The position numbers and the translations under genes were made by a program. Shown piece after piece: positions 1 through 6,980 of a DNA stretch of 14,964 bases. The notes under the pieces were generated by a model. That model was not told where the DNA came from, ran no database searches, and worked only from the letters and a program-made list of their open reading frames with translations. Numbering within the stretch: position 1 is the first letter of the stretch; each line of letters opens with the position of its first letter. The DNA comes from Bacillota bacterium (GTDB lineage Bacteria > Bacillota_I > Bacilli_A > Acholeplasmatales > Acholeplasmataceae): NCBI GenBank assembly GCA_006226985.1, contig SBGC01000064.1, forward strand, positions 1 through 14,964, given 5' to 3'.

Positions 1-269
1 CAAAAATCTGCAATAATGCGTTCTCTGACATCAGGTTCAATATCAACTTGTGTCTCAATATCGATAAAAGCGTCTAAAAAGAACCGATTCGTAAAGGGCA
101 TCGGTACATCATTTTGGTCAAAATATTTGTGAAATAAAAAGTCTCTAGCTAAACCTTGTTTCTTCTCGTTTCGTAAGTTTTTATATCTTTGGAATAAAAT
201 CATGATAAAGAGTAATATGCTAACGCCGATAAATCCGTAAACGATATAAAGTGCTGTCGTTATCGTCAT
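1..269 (-). CDS. N-terminal part of a single-pass membrane protein, function unknown
   Basis: An open frame begins at the ATG at 269-267 and runs off the left edge, giving about 89 residues. Residues about 4-26 are a strongly hydrophobic segment (from TTALYIVYG to FIMILF). A basic stretch (QRYKNLRNEKK) follows, so by the positive-inside rule the soluble C-terminal part should be cytoplasmic. No catalytic motif is visible. The ATG overlaps the TGA stop of the 671-residue gene upstream (ATGA) and no strong Shine-Dalgarno site precedes it, so translation is probably coupled and the two proteins probably work together. The start of the soluble part (RDFLFHKYF, then VRERIIADF) vaguely resembles membrane-anchored helical-repeat (HEAT-like) proteins found beside GGDEF genes in Firmicutes. 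That resemblance is a weak guess. The gene is certain as a reading frame; its function is not known. Confidence 0.75.
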   Translation of the reverse strand, partial: MTITTALYIVYGFIGVSILLFIMILFQRYKNLRNEKKQGLARDFLFHKYFDQNDVPMPFTNRFFLDAFIDIETQVDIEPDVRERIIADF

Positions 270-2281
270 GTTTTTAACCGTCTTTCTCTAAATCGCTTAA
301 TGTGACCGATGAGTTCTTCTGCAACAATCGGCTTTTGCATCATTAAATCAACATCTAAAGCATTTCCTCTTTTAATATTTTCCAGTGTTTTACTATGAGA
401 AATCATGAAAAATGGAATATGATGATATTCTTCATATTCATTTAACATTTGTTTAAGTTGGAATCCATCAATTTTGGATAGATTAATTTCAGAGATAATT
501 AAATCGATATGATAGATTTTGATAAGTTCTAAAGCTTGTTCAACACTTTGTGCTAAAACAACCTCATAATTAAGACGCTTGAATATTCTAAAAAGCATAT
601 TACGATTCATTTCATCTTCATCAACTAATAAAATCTTACCTTCAGATAAGACTGTCTTTTGTGTAACCTCGTCTTTAATATCGATTGATTGATTATCTTT
701 AAGTAAAATCATTCGTTTCTCTAGTAGGTCAAAATAATTATTAATTTGTAGAAGTACAGGAATATCTTTTGATACATCATCTTCAATGATATATGATATC
801 GAAACACTAACTTTTTCAATAAAAATATTTGATTGATTTACTTCGTTTTTAATATGTTGAATGAGTTTTTTGAGTCCAATCTTATTCGACTCTTTATCAA
901 ACAAATAGATACCAGGACCATATTGTTTATAGAGTTGTTGATGCGGTTGCAGTAAGTTTTGAACCACATAAGCCATATTTCTAATCGACTCATTTCCTGT
1001 TTCTTTACCATAACGCTTATTAAAATCAATTAACTGATCAAGTTGAATAAGCAAGATCGAAAATGATGATTCACGATCTCTTTGTTTCTCAAATTCAATC
1101 ATTTCAGTTAAAACATTTTGGTAATATAAACCAGTGATTGGACATCTAAGTGCGTTTTCTTTAACCTTATCAAACTCATCTTGAAGTTCTTTCAGTCCTT
1201 TTTCTAGTGCTTGTCTTTGTTTTTCTAAATTGTCTTTTTCGACATTTAACTGCAAGACAAGCGATCGATAAATACTCGGTTGTTCAATTTTATAGATTTC
1301 CATATAACGATGAATAATAGGTTCTAATACAGATAACCATAGTAATCCTTTTTTAGCATAAATATACTCAAAGAAACCATGGTATAACTTATATCCTTCA
1401 AGTGTTGATTTTTTTAATTGTAATTGGTCTTGTTGCATGTGAAATGGAGACCCAATGAATAAATCCATAATCTCTCTTTTTGAAAAATACTTTGATAGTT
1501 GGACAAGTGATTGGTTCAAACATTCGTAAACATGTTGATCTTCTAATGTCAGGTATTTAGTCGAATACTGATTTGAATTATAAAAATCATGTTTATATAA
1601 ATAATCGACTGCTAATTCTCTTAATTCATACTGGATAAGATGACCAAATAGCGGTAAAATTTGTTTTGTTTTTGTTTGTAAAATGACATCCAAAATAGGT
1701 TTGATATATAAACTGCTTGGCATATTTTCAAAATGGAATTGAAACATGTTTTTCAAAACTTGATCATTCGATATCGTTTCGTTACTGTAATAACTTGAAA
1801 GTAGTGAGGAAGTGAAAAAACTATGATCAATACTTGAATACGTCATAAACATTTGTGGAAATGGTAAAAAGGACATCGGATAAAAGTGTAAATACTCATT
1901 TTTACCTATTATTAGTTTATGGTTGATGTGTTCAATTTCGATGATTTCTAAATTGAGATGTGCGTTTTTTAATTGTTGTGCAAAATATTGATTGGTGACT
2001 ATTTTTCCTGTATACCCATCATCAATAAGTTCGATTAAAACATTTAACGTGGATATATGAATGTACTGTAAAACAATAAATTTTATATGTTCAATTGTTG
2101 TATATTTTTCAATCGCAATCTTTAATAAATCATATTTATGTAGTGGTGTTAAGTCCATTAATACAAAATAGTCGCTGACATTCAATAGATAGCAATTATA
2201 TGCCCATTTTGAGTCAACGACAAAAGGTCCTAAATGTATGATATTCTGTTTTACTTCGATAGCTTTTTTAATTTCTTCCAT
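266..2281 (-). CDS. 671-aa putative signalling protein: degenerate MBL/ODP-like domain, coiled coil, degenerate GGDEF, degenerate receiver
   Basis: Residues about 10-215 follow the layout of the flavodiiron (ODP) metallo-beta-lactamase fold, for example NCYLLNVSDYFVLMD at 29-43 and LPFPQMFMTY at 139-148. The expected HxExDH iron-ligand motif reads YIHIST (73-78), and the later His and Asp ligand positions read P140, S159 and F212, so no di-iron site is expected. Residues about 345-378 form a charged coiled coil. Residues about 379-500 are GGDEF-like (CPITGLYYQNVL, LIQLDQLIDFNKRYG), but the active-site loop is YGPGIY (454-459) and the first metal Asp is Gln, so diguanylate cyclase activity is unlikely. 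Residues about 548-668 are a receiver domain with acidic D554/E555, S628 and K650 kept and the phosphoacceptor Asp replaced by E598. The start ATG has AGGGG seven bases upstream. Likely role: a non-catalytic sensor or scaffold, possibly a c-di-GMP effector, acting with the coupled membrane protein. The GGDEF and receiver calls are firm; the ODP call is moderate. Confidence 0.82.
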   Translation of the reverse strand: MEEIKKAIEVKQNIIHLGPFVVDSKWAYNCYLLNVSDYFVLMDLTPLHKYDLLKIAIEKYTTIEHIKFIVLQYIHISTLNVLIELIDDGYTGKIVTNQYFAQQLKNAHLNLEIIEIEHINHKLIIGKNEYLHFYPMSFLPFPQMFMTYSSIDHSFFTSSLLSSYYSNETISNDQVLKNMFQFHFENMPSSLYIKPILDVILQTKTKQILPLFGHLIQYELRELAVDYLYKHDFYNSNQYSTKYLTLEDQHVYECLNQSLVQLSKYFSKREIMDLFIGSPFHMQQDQLQLKKSTLEGYKLYHGFFEYIYAKKGLLWLSVLEPIIHRYMEIYKIEQPSIYRSLVLQLNVEKDNLEKQRQALEKGLKELQDEFDKVKENALRCPITGLYYQNVLTEMIEFEKQRDRESSFSILLIQLDQLIDFNKRYGKETGNESIRNMAYVVQNLLQPHQQLYKQYGPGIYLFDKESNKIGLKKLIQHIKNEVNQSNIFIEKVSVSISYIIEDDVSKDIPVLLQINNYFDLLEKRMILLKDNQSIDIKDEVTQKTVLSEGKILLVDEDEMNRNMLFRIFKRLNYEVVLAQSVEQALELIKIYHIDLIISEINLSKIDGFQLKQMLNEYEEYHHIPFFMISHSKTLENIKRGNALDVDLMMQKPIVAEELIGHIKRFRERRLKT

Positions 2282-2288
2282 AAAAAAA

Positions 2289-2293
2289 CCCCT
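2289..2293 (-). promoter_or_regulatory. Ribosome binding site of the 671-aa gene, inside a hairpin arm
   Basis: On the minus strand AGGGG is followed by seven T and then the ATG at 2281-2279. These bases are also part of the 3' arm of the kbl terminator stem, so in transcripts reading through from kbl the site would be base-paired. Confidence 0.6.
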
Positions 2294-2307
2294 ATCTGTC
2301 TATATTT

Positions 2308-2316
2308 ATTATAACA
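2308..2316 (-). promoter_or_regulatory. Extended -10 promoter for the 671-aa gene, in the terminator loop
   Basis: The minus strand reads TGTTATAAT here: an exact TATAAT at 2313-2308 preceded by TG in the extended -10 position. Transcription would begin near 2301, giving a leader of about 20 bases that carries AGGGG but lacks the 5' arm of the hairpin. No good -35 hexamer is seen at 17 bases (ATTTTA), as is common for extended -10 promoters. Confidence 0.55.
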
Positions 2317-2342
2317 TGGTAGGGGTTTAATAAAATTAAAAA

Positions 2343-3512
2343 CTATTTAATATTTAATTTTCTTGCTGTTTTTTCGATAATATTTGCTGCTGTTTCTAGC
2401 TGTTCTCGAGAATGTAAAGCAGAAACCATGCAACGGACGCGTCCTTTACCTTTAGCAACAGTTGGAAAGACAATACCCGATACATAAACACCATTATTTA
2501 AAAGTGCTTTTGAAAACTCCATAGTTAATGCTTCATCACCTATCATAATCGGCGTGATCGGTGTTTGACTAATACCTATATCAAACCCTTTTTCAACGAG
2601 TAAAGATTTGAAATATCGTGCATTTTCCCATAGTTTATCGGTATACTCTGTCGATTCATCAAGCATCTTGAAAGCTTCAATAATCGCTGCTGCTGCTGCA
2701 GGCATCATTGCTGTTGAAAAGAGGAGAGGTCTACCACGATGGAGTAACCATTCTTTCATACCTTCAGAACCGCACACATAACCACCAACAACACCAATCG
2801 CTTTAGATAGTGTTCCAATAATAAAATCCACTTGTCCATGAAGATTAAAATGATCAACAGTTCCTCTTCCAGATTTTCCTAAAACACCTGAACCATGAGC
2901 ATCATCCACATAGGTCAATGCTTTATATTTCTTCGCTAAGCGCACGATTTCAGGTAGATTAGCAATATCTCCATCCATAGAAAATACACCATCGGTAATG
3001 ATTAAAACATTTTGATATTGTTCTCTTTTTTCTTTAAGAATTTCTTCAAGATGTGTCATATCACTATGTTTATAGACTGCTCGACTAGCTTTTGAAAGTC
3101 TGACACCATCAATAATCGATGCATGATTTAGTTCATCACTAATAATTAAATCATGTTCATCTGTGATGGCTTGAATAGCACCTGCATTGCATGCGAAACC
3201 TGATTGAAAAACAACTGCTGCTTGTTCTTTTTTGAACTTTGCAATCACTTGATCAAGTTCTTCATGGATGGTCATATTACCGACAATGGTACGTACTGCG
3301 CCAGCACCAACACCATATTTTTCAATCGCATCGTGTGCGGCTCTTTTTAATCTTGGATGACTTGCAAATCCTAAATAATTATTCGATGATAAGTTAATAA
3401 CAACTTTACCATTCAACTTGATAATCGCTTCACAAGGACCATCATTAACTGGAAGTTTACGATAAACACCTTGTCTTTTCAATTCTGTGACCTTAAAATC
3501 TAAATACGACAT
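2343..3512 (-). CDS. kbl: Glycine C-acetyltransferase (2-amino-3-ketobutyrate CoA ligase)
   Basis: This is a PLP enzyme of the alpha-oxoamine synthase family. With threonine dehydrogenase it converts threonine through 2-amino-3-ketobutyrate and CoA to glycine and acetyl-CoA in the cytoplasm. The 389-residue length is close to the usual ~395-398. Visible motifs are [10 protein letters not shown] (41-50), the HASIIDG segment (130-136), [10 protein letters not shown] (203-212) with the PLP-binding Asp and His, and GTLSKAIG (233-240) with the Schiff-base Lys237. A strong ribosome site (AAAGGAGGT) lies just before the ATG, in the 16-base gap after tdh, so the two genes form an operon. Related synthases (8-amino-7-oxononanoate synthase, BioF) share the fold, but the tdh neighbour and the overall sequence favour Kbl. 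Confidence 0.95.
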   Translation of the reverse strand: MSYLDFKVTELKRQGVYRKLPVNDGPCEAIIKLNGKVVINLSSNNYLGFASHPRLKRAAHDAIEKYGVGAGAVRTIVGNMTIHEELDQVIAKFKKEQAAVVFQSGFACNAGAIQAITDEHDLIISDELNHASIIDGVRLSKASRAVYKHSDMTHLEEILKEKREQYQNVLIITDGVFSMDGDIANLPEIVRLAKKYKALTYVDDAHGSGVLGKSGRGTVDHFNLHGQVDFIIGTLSKAIGVVGGYVCGSEGMKEWLLHRGRPLLFSTAMMPAAAAAIIEAFKMLDESTEYTDKLWENARYFKSLLVEKGFDIGISQTPITPIMIGDEALTMEFSKALLNNGVYVSGIVFPTVAKGKGRVRCMVSALHSREQLETAANIIEKTARKLNIK

Positions 3513-3528
3513 AAGGACCTCCTTTATC

Positions 3529-4566
3529 TTATGGAATTAATACAACCTTACCACTATTTCCTGATTGCATAACTTTAATACCTTCTTCGAAATCATCTAA
3601 ACTGAACGTGTGTGTGACGATTTTCTCCAAATCGAGTTTACCACTTTTGACAAGCTCAGTCACTTGATCCCATGTCTTAAACATAAGTCTTCCAACGACG
3701 CCGTAAATTGAGATGCCTTTAAAGACAACATCATTCGATAAATCGATTTCTATGTTTTGTGGAACGATACCAAGTAAAGACATCTTTCCACCAGCTTTTA
3801 CATACTTAAATGCTTGTTCAATAGCTGTTTTATTTCCAGAAAATTCTGTGACAACATCGACACCTAAACCATTGGTTTCCTCGAGAACTCTTTGAATAAC
3901 ATCTTCTGTTTTAGGATTAATGACAACATGTGCTCCAAGTTCTTTTGCAAGTCTTATACGGTAATCATTAACTTCAATCGCAATGATTTTTTTAGCTCCA
4001 ACAGCTTTCGCTATGTTTACACCAAATAATCCAATAGGTCCGCATCCGACGACTGCAACTGTTTTGTCTTTAATATCAAAATGCAACATGGTATGAACAG
4101 CATTACCAAGAGGTTCTTGAATGGATAAGTATTTTGGATCAATGCCAGAACGATTAACAATCAAGTTCTGAGCTGGCATTTTTGCGTAGTCTGCAAAACA
4201 TCCATCGGTGTCAACACCAATGATTTTTGTATTTTGACAAATGTGGTATTCACCACGTTTACAAAATTCACATTCATTACATACAATATGTGTTTCAGCA
4301 GAGACAATATCTCCTACCTTAATGTCTTTTACATCACGACCAATTTCTAACACTTTACCACAAAATTCATGACCGACAGTAAGTGGTGGTTTTATTCTAC
4401 CTTGGCTCCAACGATCCCAATTATAGATGTGTACATCTGTACCACAAATTGAAGTAGCCAATATCTTAACAAAGACCTCATGAGGTTTGATATTGCTTGG
4501 AACTTCCTTTTTTGTCATTTTAAAACCAGGAGTACGACTCTCCTTGATGATAGCTCTCATTTCCAT
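3529..4566 (-). CDS. tdh: L-threonine 3-dehydrogenase, zinc-dependent
   Basis: This is a zinc-containing medium-chain dehydrogenase that oxidises L-threonine to 2-amino-3-ketobutyrate with NAD+. The length of 345 residues is typical. C41 (in ATSICGTD) and H66-E67 (VGHEF) form the catalytic zinc site. C96, C99, C102 and C110 form the structural zinc site. GCGPIG (174-179) is the nucleotide-binding loop, and [11 protein letters not shown] (45-55) is characteristic of TDH rather than sorbitol dehydrogenase. The chosen ATG at 4566 has AAGGAG about 12 bases upstream. A second in-frame ATG at 4560-4558 is possible but lies even further from the ribosome site. A promoter and a cre-like site lie just upstream. 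Kbl follows after 16 bases and takes up the unstable product. Confidence 0.95.
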   Translation of the reverse strand: MEMRAIIKESRTPGFKMTKKEVPSNIKPHEVFVKILATSICGTDVHIYNWDRWSQGRIKPPLTVGHEFCGKVLEIGRDVKDIKVGDIVSAETHIVCNECEFCKRGEYHICQNTKIIGVDTDGCFADYAKMPAQNLIVNRSGIDPKYLSIQEPLGNAVHTMLHFDIKDKTVAVVGCGPIGLFGVNIAKAVGAKKIIAIEVNDYRIRLAKELGAHVVINPKTEDVIQRVLEETNGLGVDVVTEFSGNKTAIEQAFKYVKAGGKMSLLGIVPQNIEIDLSNDVVFKGISIYGVVGRLMFKTWDQVTELVKSGKLDLEKIVTHTFSLDDFEEGIKVMQSGNSGKVVLIP

Positions 4567-4613
4567 GTGTAAAAAGTTCTCCTTATATGAAATTCATCGC
4601 TTCTTTAATTCTT

Positions 4614-4642
4614 ATTATACGCCATCTTATTCGATTTTAAAA
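4614..4642 (-). promoter_or_regulatory. Probable promoter of tdh-kbl
   Basis: The minus strand has an exact TATAAT (4619-4614) and, 17 bases upstream, TTTTAA (4642-4637) as a poor -35 box. Transcription would begin near 4607, about 40 bases before the tdh ATG. The -10 is convincing; the -35 is weak, which would suit an activator-dependent promoter. Confidence 0.5.
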
Positions 4643-4659
4643 GTCATTTTCACCATTCA

Positions 4660-4676
4660 TTTACAAATCGTGTAAA
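4660..4676. repeat. Short inverted repeat overlapping the cre-like site
   Basis: TTTACA (4660-4665) and TGTAAA (4671-4676) are perfect inverted arms around five bases. No T-run follows on either strand, so it is better read as a possible protein-binding site than as a terminator. Confidence 0.4.
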
Positions 4677-4684
4677 CGCTTACT
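4671..4684. promoter_or_regulatory. cre-like site (CcpA) upstream of tdh
   Basis: The plus strand reads TGTAAACGCTTACT, which fits the catabolite-responsive element pattern TGWAARCGYTWNCW at every position. It overlaps the stop codon of the Nudix gene and is centred about 70 bases upstream of the predicted tdh transcription start. In Bacillus such an upstream position is associated with activation rather than blocking. No ccpA gene is in the window. Confidence 0.45.
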
Positions 4685-5222
4685 TATTTTGTCGTAAAAT
4701 TAAATATTTTTGAATAGCCATAATTGTTTTTGCATCTTTTATGATGTTTTTTTCAAGCATTTCTTGAGCTTCATCACATGTGACAAGCATCACCTCGACA
4801 TGTTCATCTTCATCTTGAGATTTAGGATGTTCTATTTTTTCACAATCATAAGCGATGAAGATATCGATGACTTCGTTGCTGTAACCTAAACATGTGAAAA
4901 ATTGAATAAAATGATCCATTTTTTCTGATGCATATCCTGTTTCTTCTTCTAATTCTCTTTTTGCACATGATAATGGATTTTCATCAATAGCATCTTTTTT
5001 CCCTGCTGGAATTTCAATACTCATATCTCTTATAGGATATCGATATTGTGTAGTTAGTATGATTTTTTGATCTTTTGTTAAGGGGAGAATTGCTGCTGCT
5101 CCAGGATGATCAATGAACACGCGTTCTGTAATCTTACCATCATGTAATTCTACCTGATCTTCATATAGTGTCATGAAATGACATGAATAGATTTTTTTAC
5201 TTGATTTTGTTTTTTCAATCAT
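4680..5222 (-). CDS. Nudix hydrolase, ADP-ribose pyrophosphatase type
   Basis: This 180-residue protein has the length and layout of ADP-ribose pyrophosphatases (NudF/YqkG type), which hydrolyse ADP-ribose to AMP and ribose 5-phosphate. The Nudix box runs from G74 to Y97, with E81 and the helix RELEEETGY (89-97). The family pattern has five residues between the first Gly and the Glu; here there are six, a one-residue insertion. Upstream features typical of the group are the beta segment VFIDHPGAAAILPL (35-48) and the QYRYPIRDMSIEIPAG stretch (59-74). The ribosome site AGGTGA overlaps the TAG stop of the preceding gene seven bases away, so the two are co-transcribed and probably coupled. The substrate is predicted from the family only; other nucleoside-diphosphate derivatives are possible. 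Confidence 0.88.
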   Translation of the reverse strand: MIEKTKSSKKIYSCHFMTLYEDQVELHDGKITERVFIDHPGAAAILPLTKDQKIILTTQYRYPIRDMSIEIPAGKKDAIDENPLSCAKRELEEETGYASEKMDHFIQFFTCLGYSNEVIDIFIAYDCEKIEHPKSQDEDEHVEVMLVTCDEAQEMLEKNIIKDAKTIMAIQKYLILRQNK

Positions 5223-5229
5223 GATTCAC

Positions 5230-6330
5230 CTATGGGAGTAATTTAAAATTCATCACAACAGGATTGTGATCTGAATATTGAAACTCATCATGAATTGTAT
5301 AAGCTCTTGCTTCAGTCATTTCATCATTATAAGGCAGAATTTCAATGTTATCTGATACGATGAAACCATCGATAATATAATATTGTGTGTTCTCGGATTC
5401 AGGATCATATGGTTGATTAAGAAGTCTGCAACTTGGATGGTTGACATCTATCATGAATGAATAACCTGTTGGCAAATAATTATCTTCAATCGTGAAGGCC
5501 TGATACAGTCCATCAATTTCTGGGTAGATATCTTTCGCATCTGGGAACGTTTGATTAAAATCTCCACCAATTAAAACATAATTTCCGAGCAGCTGCTGTT
5601 CTTCCATAAATTCCTTTAGGAAAGCCATTTCAGCTTGTCTTAGTGATCCATCACCATCGTAGGCAGACATATGCAGATTGACGATCATTAATTTTTTATC
5701 TGAACCTTCAATTTCAAAATCAGAAACCATCATTGCTCTTTTTAAATTAGCTACACGTAGCGGCCAGCTAAAAGATCCAGGGAATTGATATCGTATACTT
5801 TCTTCTACTTGATAACTTGCAAGAGTTGCTAATCCAGATTCAACATAGCCAATATAGTCTGTAAGCGATAATGGAAAAGGTACAAAGATGGCTTTAAAAT
5901 TATACGCAAATTGCGTTGAATAAAAGGGACCTACTTCATTTTTTATAGCATCTAGTTGGTTAATTTCATAACTTCTTCTTGATTTTAAATCAACTTCTTG
6001 CAAAAGATAAAAATCGGAAGTATATGTAGATAGTAAGTTGTTAATACCCTCTAAATATTCTTCAACAACAGACTTTGAACTTGGACGACCATTTTTACCA
6101 CCATCCATCACAAAATCTTCATCTGCCCCAAGACCTGCATAGCCAATGTTAAATGTCATCACTTTTAGTGATTGATCGAGTGTAACTTTCTCTGTTTGAT
6201 TGTCGTTTATTTCAATTGTTTCTATATCTTCTGGTCGATACTCATAAAACGTTAAAACCCCGACAAAAACACCAGCGACGATTATAATCGTCAGAATCGT
6301 AATGATGAGTACCTTGATTAATTTAATCAT
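5230..6330 (-). CDS. Membrane-anchored endonuclease/exonuclease/phosphatase-family protein
   Basis: Residues about 5-28 are a single hydrophobic segment after a short basic start (MIKLIK), so this is a signal anchor and the catalytic domain should lie outside the membrane. From about residue 55 the protein follows the EEP fold (DNase I, exonuclease III, sphingomyelinase and inositol phosphatase superfamily). Key residues are N61 (TFNIGYAG), E112 (LLQEVD), H220 (VNLHMSAYDG), D257 and N259 (GGDFNQ), and D354-H355 (YSDHNP). All expected catalytic positions are present, so it is probably an active metal-dependent phosphodiesterase or phosphatase. The substrate cannot be told: extracellular nucleic acid, a phospholipid head group or a phosphoester are all possible. 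The ATG has GAGGG about seven bases upstream. A Nudix gene follows after seven bases. Confidence 0.85.
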   Translation of the reverse strand: MIKLIKVLIITILTIIIVAGVFVGVLTFYEYRPEDIETIEINDNQTEKVTLDQSLKVMTFNIGYAGLGADEDFVMDGGKNGRPSSKSVVEEYLEGINNLLSTYTSDFYLLQEVDLKSRRSYEINQLDAIKNEVGPFYSTQFAYNFKAIFVPFPLSLTDYIGYVESGLATLASYQVEESIRYQFPGSFSWPLRVANLKRAMMVSDFEIEGSDKKLMIVNLHMSAYDGDGSLRQAEMAFLKEFMEEQQLLGNYVLIGGDFNQTFPDAKDIYPEIDGLYQAFTIEDNYLPTGYSFMIDVNHPSCRLLNQPYDPESENTQYYIIDGFIVSDNIEILPYNDEMTEARAYTIHDEFQYSDHNPVVMNFKLLP

Positions 6331-6367
6331 AGAAAAGCCCTCGTTCTCTATAGTTTTTTATGCCTTC

Positions 6368-6373
6368 ATTATA
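6368..6373 (-). promoter_or_regulatory. Probable -10 box for the EEP-Nudix operon
   Basis: An exact TATAAT on the minus strand (6373-6368) lies about 38 bases before the ATG at 6330. The -35 region would fall in the T-run of the upstream terminator and is not recognisable. A perfect 10-bp palindrome, ATCATATGAT (6375-6384), lies in the spacer and might be an operator. Confidence 0.4.
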
Positions 6374-6384
6374 CATCATATGAT

Positions 6385-6409
6385 AAAAAAAGGCTTTTAG
6401 TTAGCCTTT
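6385..6409 (-). terminator. Intrinsic terminator of the fumarase-type operon
   Basis: On the minus strand AAAGGCT (6409-6403), a 7-base loop and AGCCTTT (6395-6389) form a perfect 7-bp stem that runs straight into further T residues. It begins inside the TAA stop codon of the beta-subunit gene. Transcription therefore ends here before the EEP gene. Confidence 0.8.
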
Positions 6410-6968
6410 AATCTACTTTTTTTGTTTGATAAATCGCAATTTGATCTTTTACTATATTTCCACCATAAATATCATAGGATACAATGACTGGAAAATGATC
6501 AACTTCAAGCTTATATATGGCTTCAGCACCTAGATCGTGATAAGCGATGACTTCACTTTTAGTAACTTTTCGAGATAATAATGCACCTGCACCACCGACA
6601 GCTTGCATATAGACTCCTTGATATGTAATCATACCCTTAATAAACTCGTCACTTCGATCACCTTTACCAATCATGATCTTAAGTCCTTCTTGCATCAGTT
6701 TTTGACTATATGCATCCATGCGATAGGATGATGTTGGCCCACATGAACCAATAGGACGACCAGGTTTTGCTGGTGTAGGTCCAACATAATAAATAACTTG
6801 ACCCTTAAAATCAAAGGGTAAATCTTTATGTTGTTCGATATCTTCGACTAAACGCTTATGAGCGGCATCTCTACCAGTATAAATAACGCCTGAAATCTCG
6901 ACGAGATCACCTGCTTTTAATGTCTTTATATCTTGCTCAGAAATCGGTGTTATTAAATGATGTTTCAT
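6408..6968 (-). CDS. Class I fumarase-type hydro-lyase, beta subunit (inferred mesaconase)
   Basis: This 186-residue protein matches the C-terminal domain of class I fumarases, found as a separate beta subunit in heterodimeric fumarase, tartrate dehydratase and mesaconase. Conserved stretches are GRDAAHKR (32-39), the GP.P..PG.P.GSCGPTSSYRMD region (63-85), KGDRSDEF (102-109) and GGAGAL (125-130). It pairs with the Fe-S alpha subunit encoded 12 bases upstream; the ATG has a strong AAGGGGGA site in that gap. The reaction is reversible addition of water to an unsaturated dicarboxylate. Divergent placement beside the methylaspartate genes suggests that mesaconate, giving citramalate, is the physiological substrate. 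Fumarate is the main alternative, and some family members use both. Confidence 0.9.
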   Translation of the reverse strand: MKHHLITPISEQDIKTLKAGDLVEISGVIYTGRDAAHKRLVEDIEQHKDLPFDFKGQVIYYVGPTPAKPGRPIGSCGPTSSYRMDAYSQKLMQEGLKIMIGKGDRSDEFIKGMITYQGVYMQAVGGAGALLSRKVTKSEVIAYHDLGAEAIYKLEVDHFPVIVSYDIYGGNIVKDQIAIYQTKKVD

Positions 6969-6980
6969 GATTTTTCCCCC

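Larger units (their letters stand above)
2282..2328 (-). terminator. Intrinsic terminator of tdh-kbl with a large loop
   Basis: Fourteen bases after the kbl stop codon the minus strand has AAACCCCTA (2328-2320), a 25-base loop, the perfect complement TAGGGGTTT (2294-2286), and a run of seven T in total that ends at the ATG of the next gene. The 9-bp GC-centred stem plus T-run fits an intrinsic terminator. The 25-base loop is larger than usual, so efficiency may be moderate. Confidence 0.6.

Noticed and set aside
266..268. TGA read as Trp (Mycoplasma code), which would fuse the 671-residue gene to the next one
   Set aside because: The -1-overlapping ATG right at the TGA opens the next gene with a typical membrane segment, and Trp codons in the window are TGG.
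838..1029. Small minus-strand frame within the 671-residue gene
   Set aside because: It lies in another frame of the GGDEF-like coding region and shows no domain and no convincing ribosome site.
4660..4676. Terminator of the EEP-Nudix operon at the inverted repeat after the Nudix stop codon
   Set aside because: The stem is only 6 bp and AT-rich and no T-run follows on the minus strand. I see no terminator here, so read-through into tdh-kbl remains possible.
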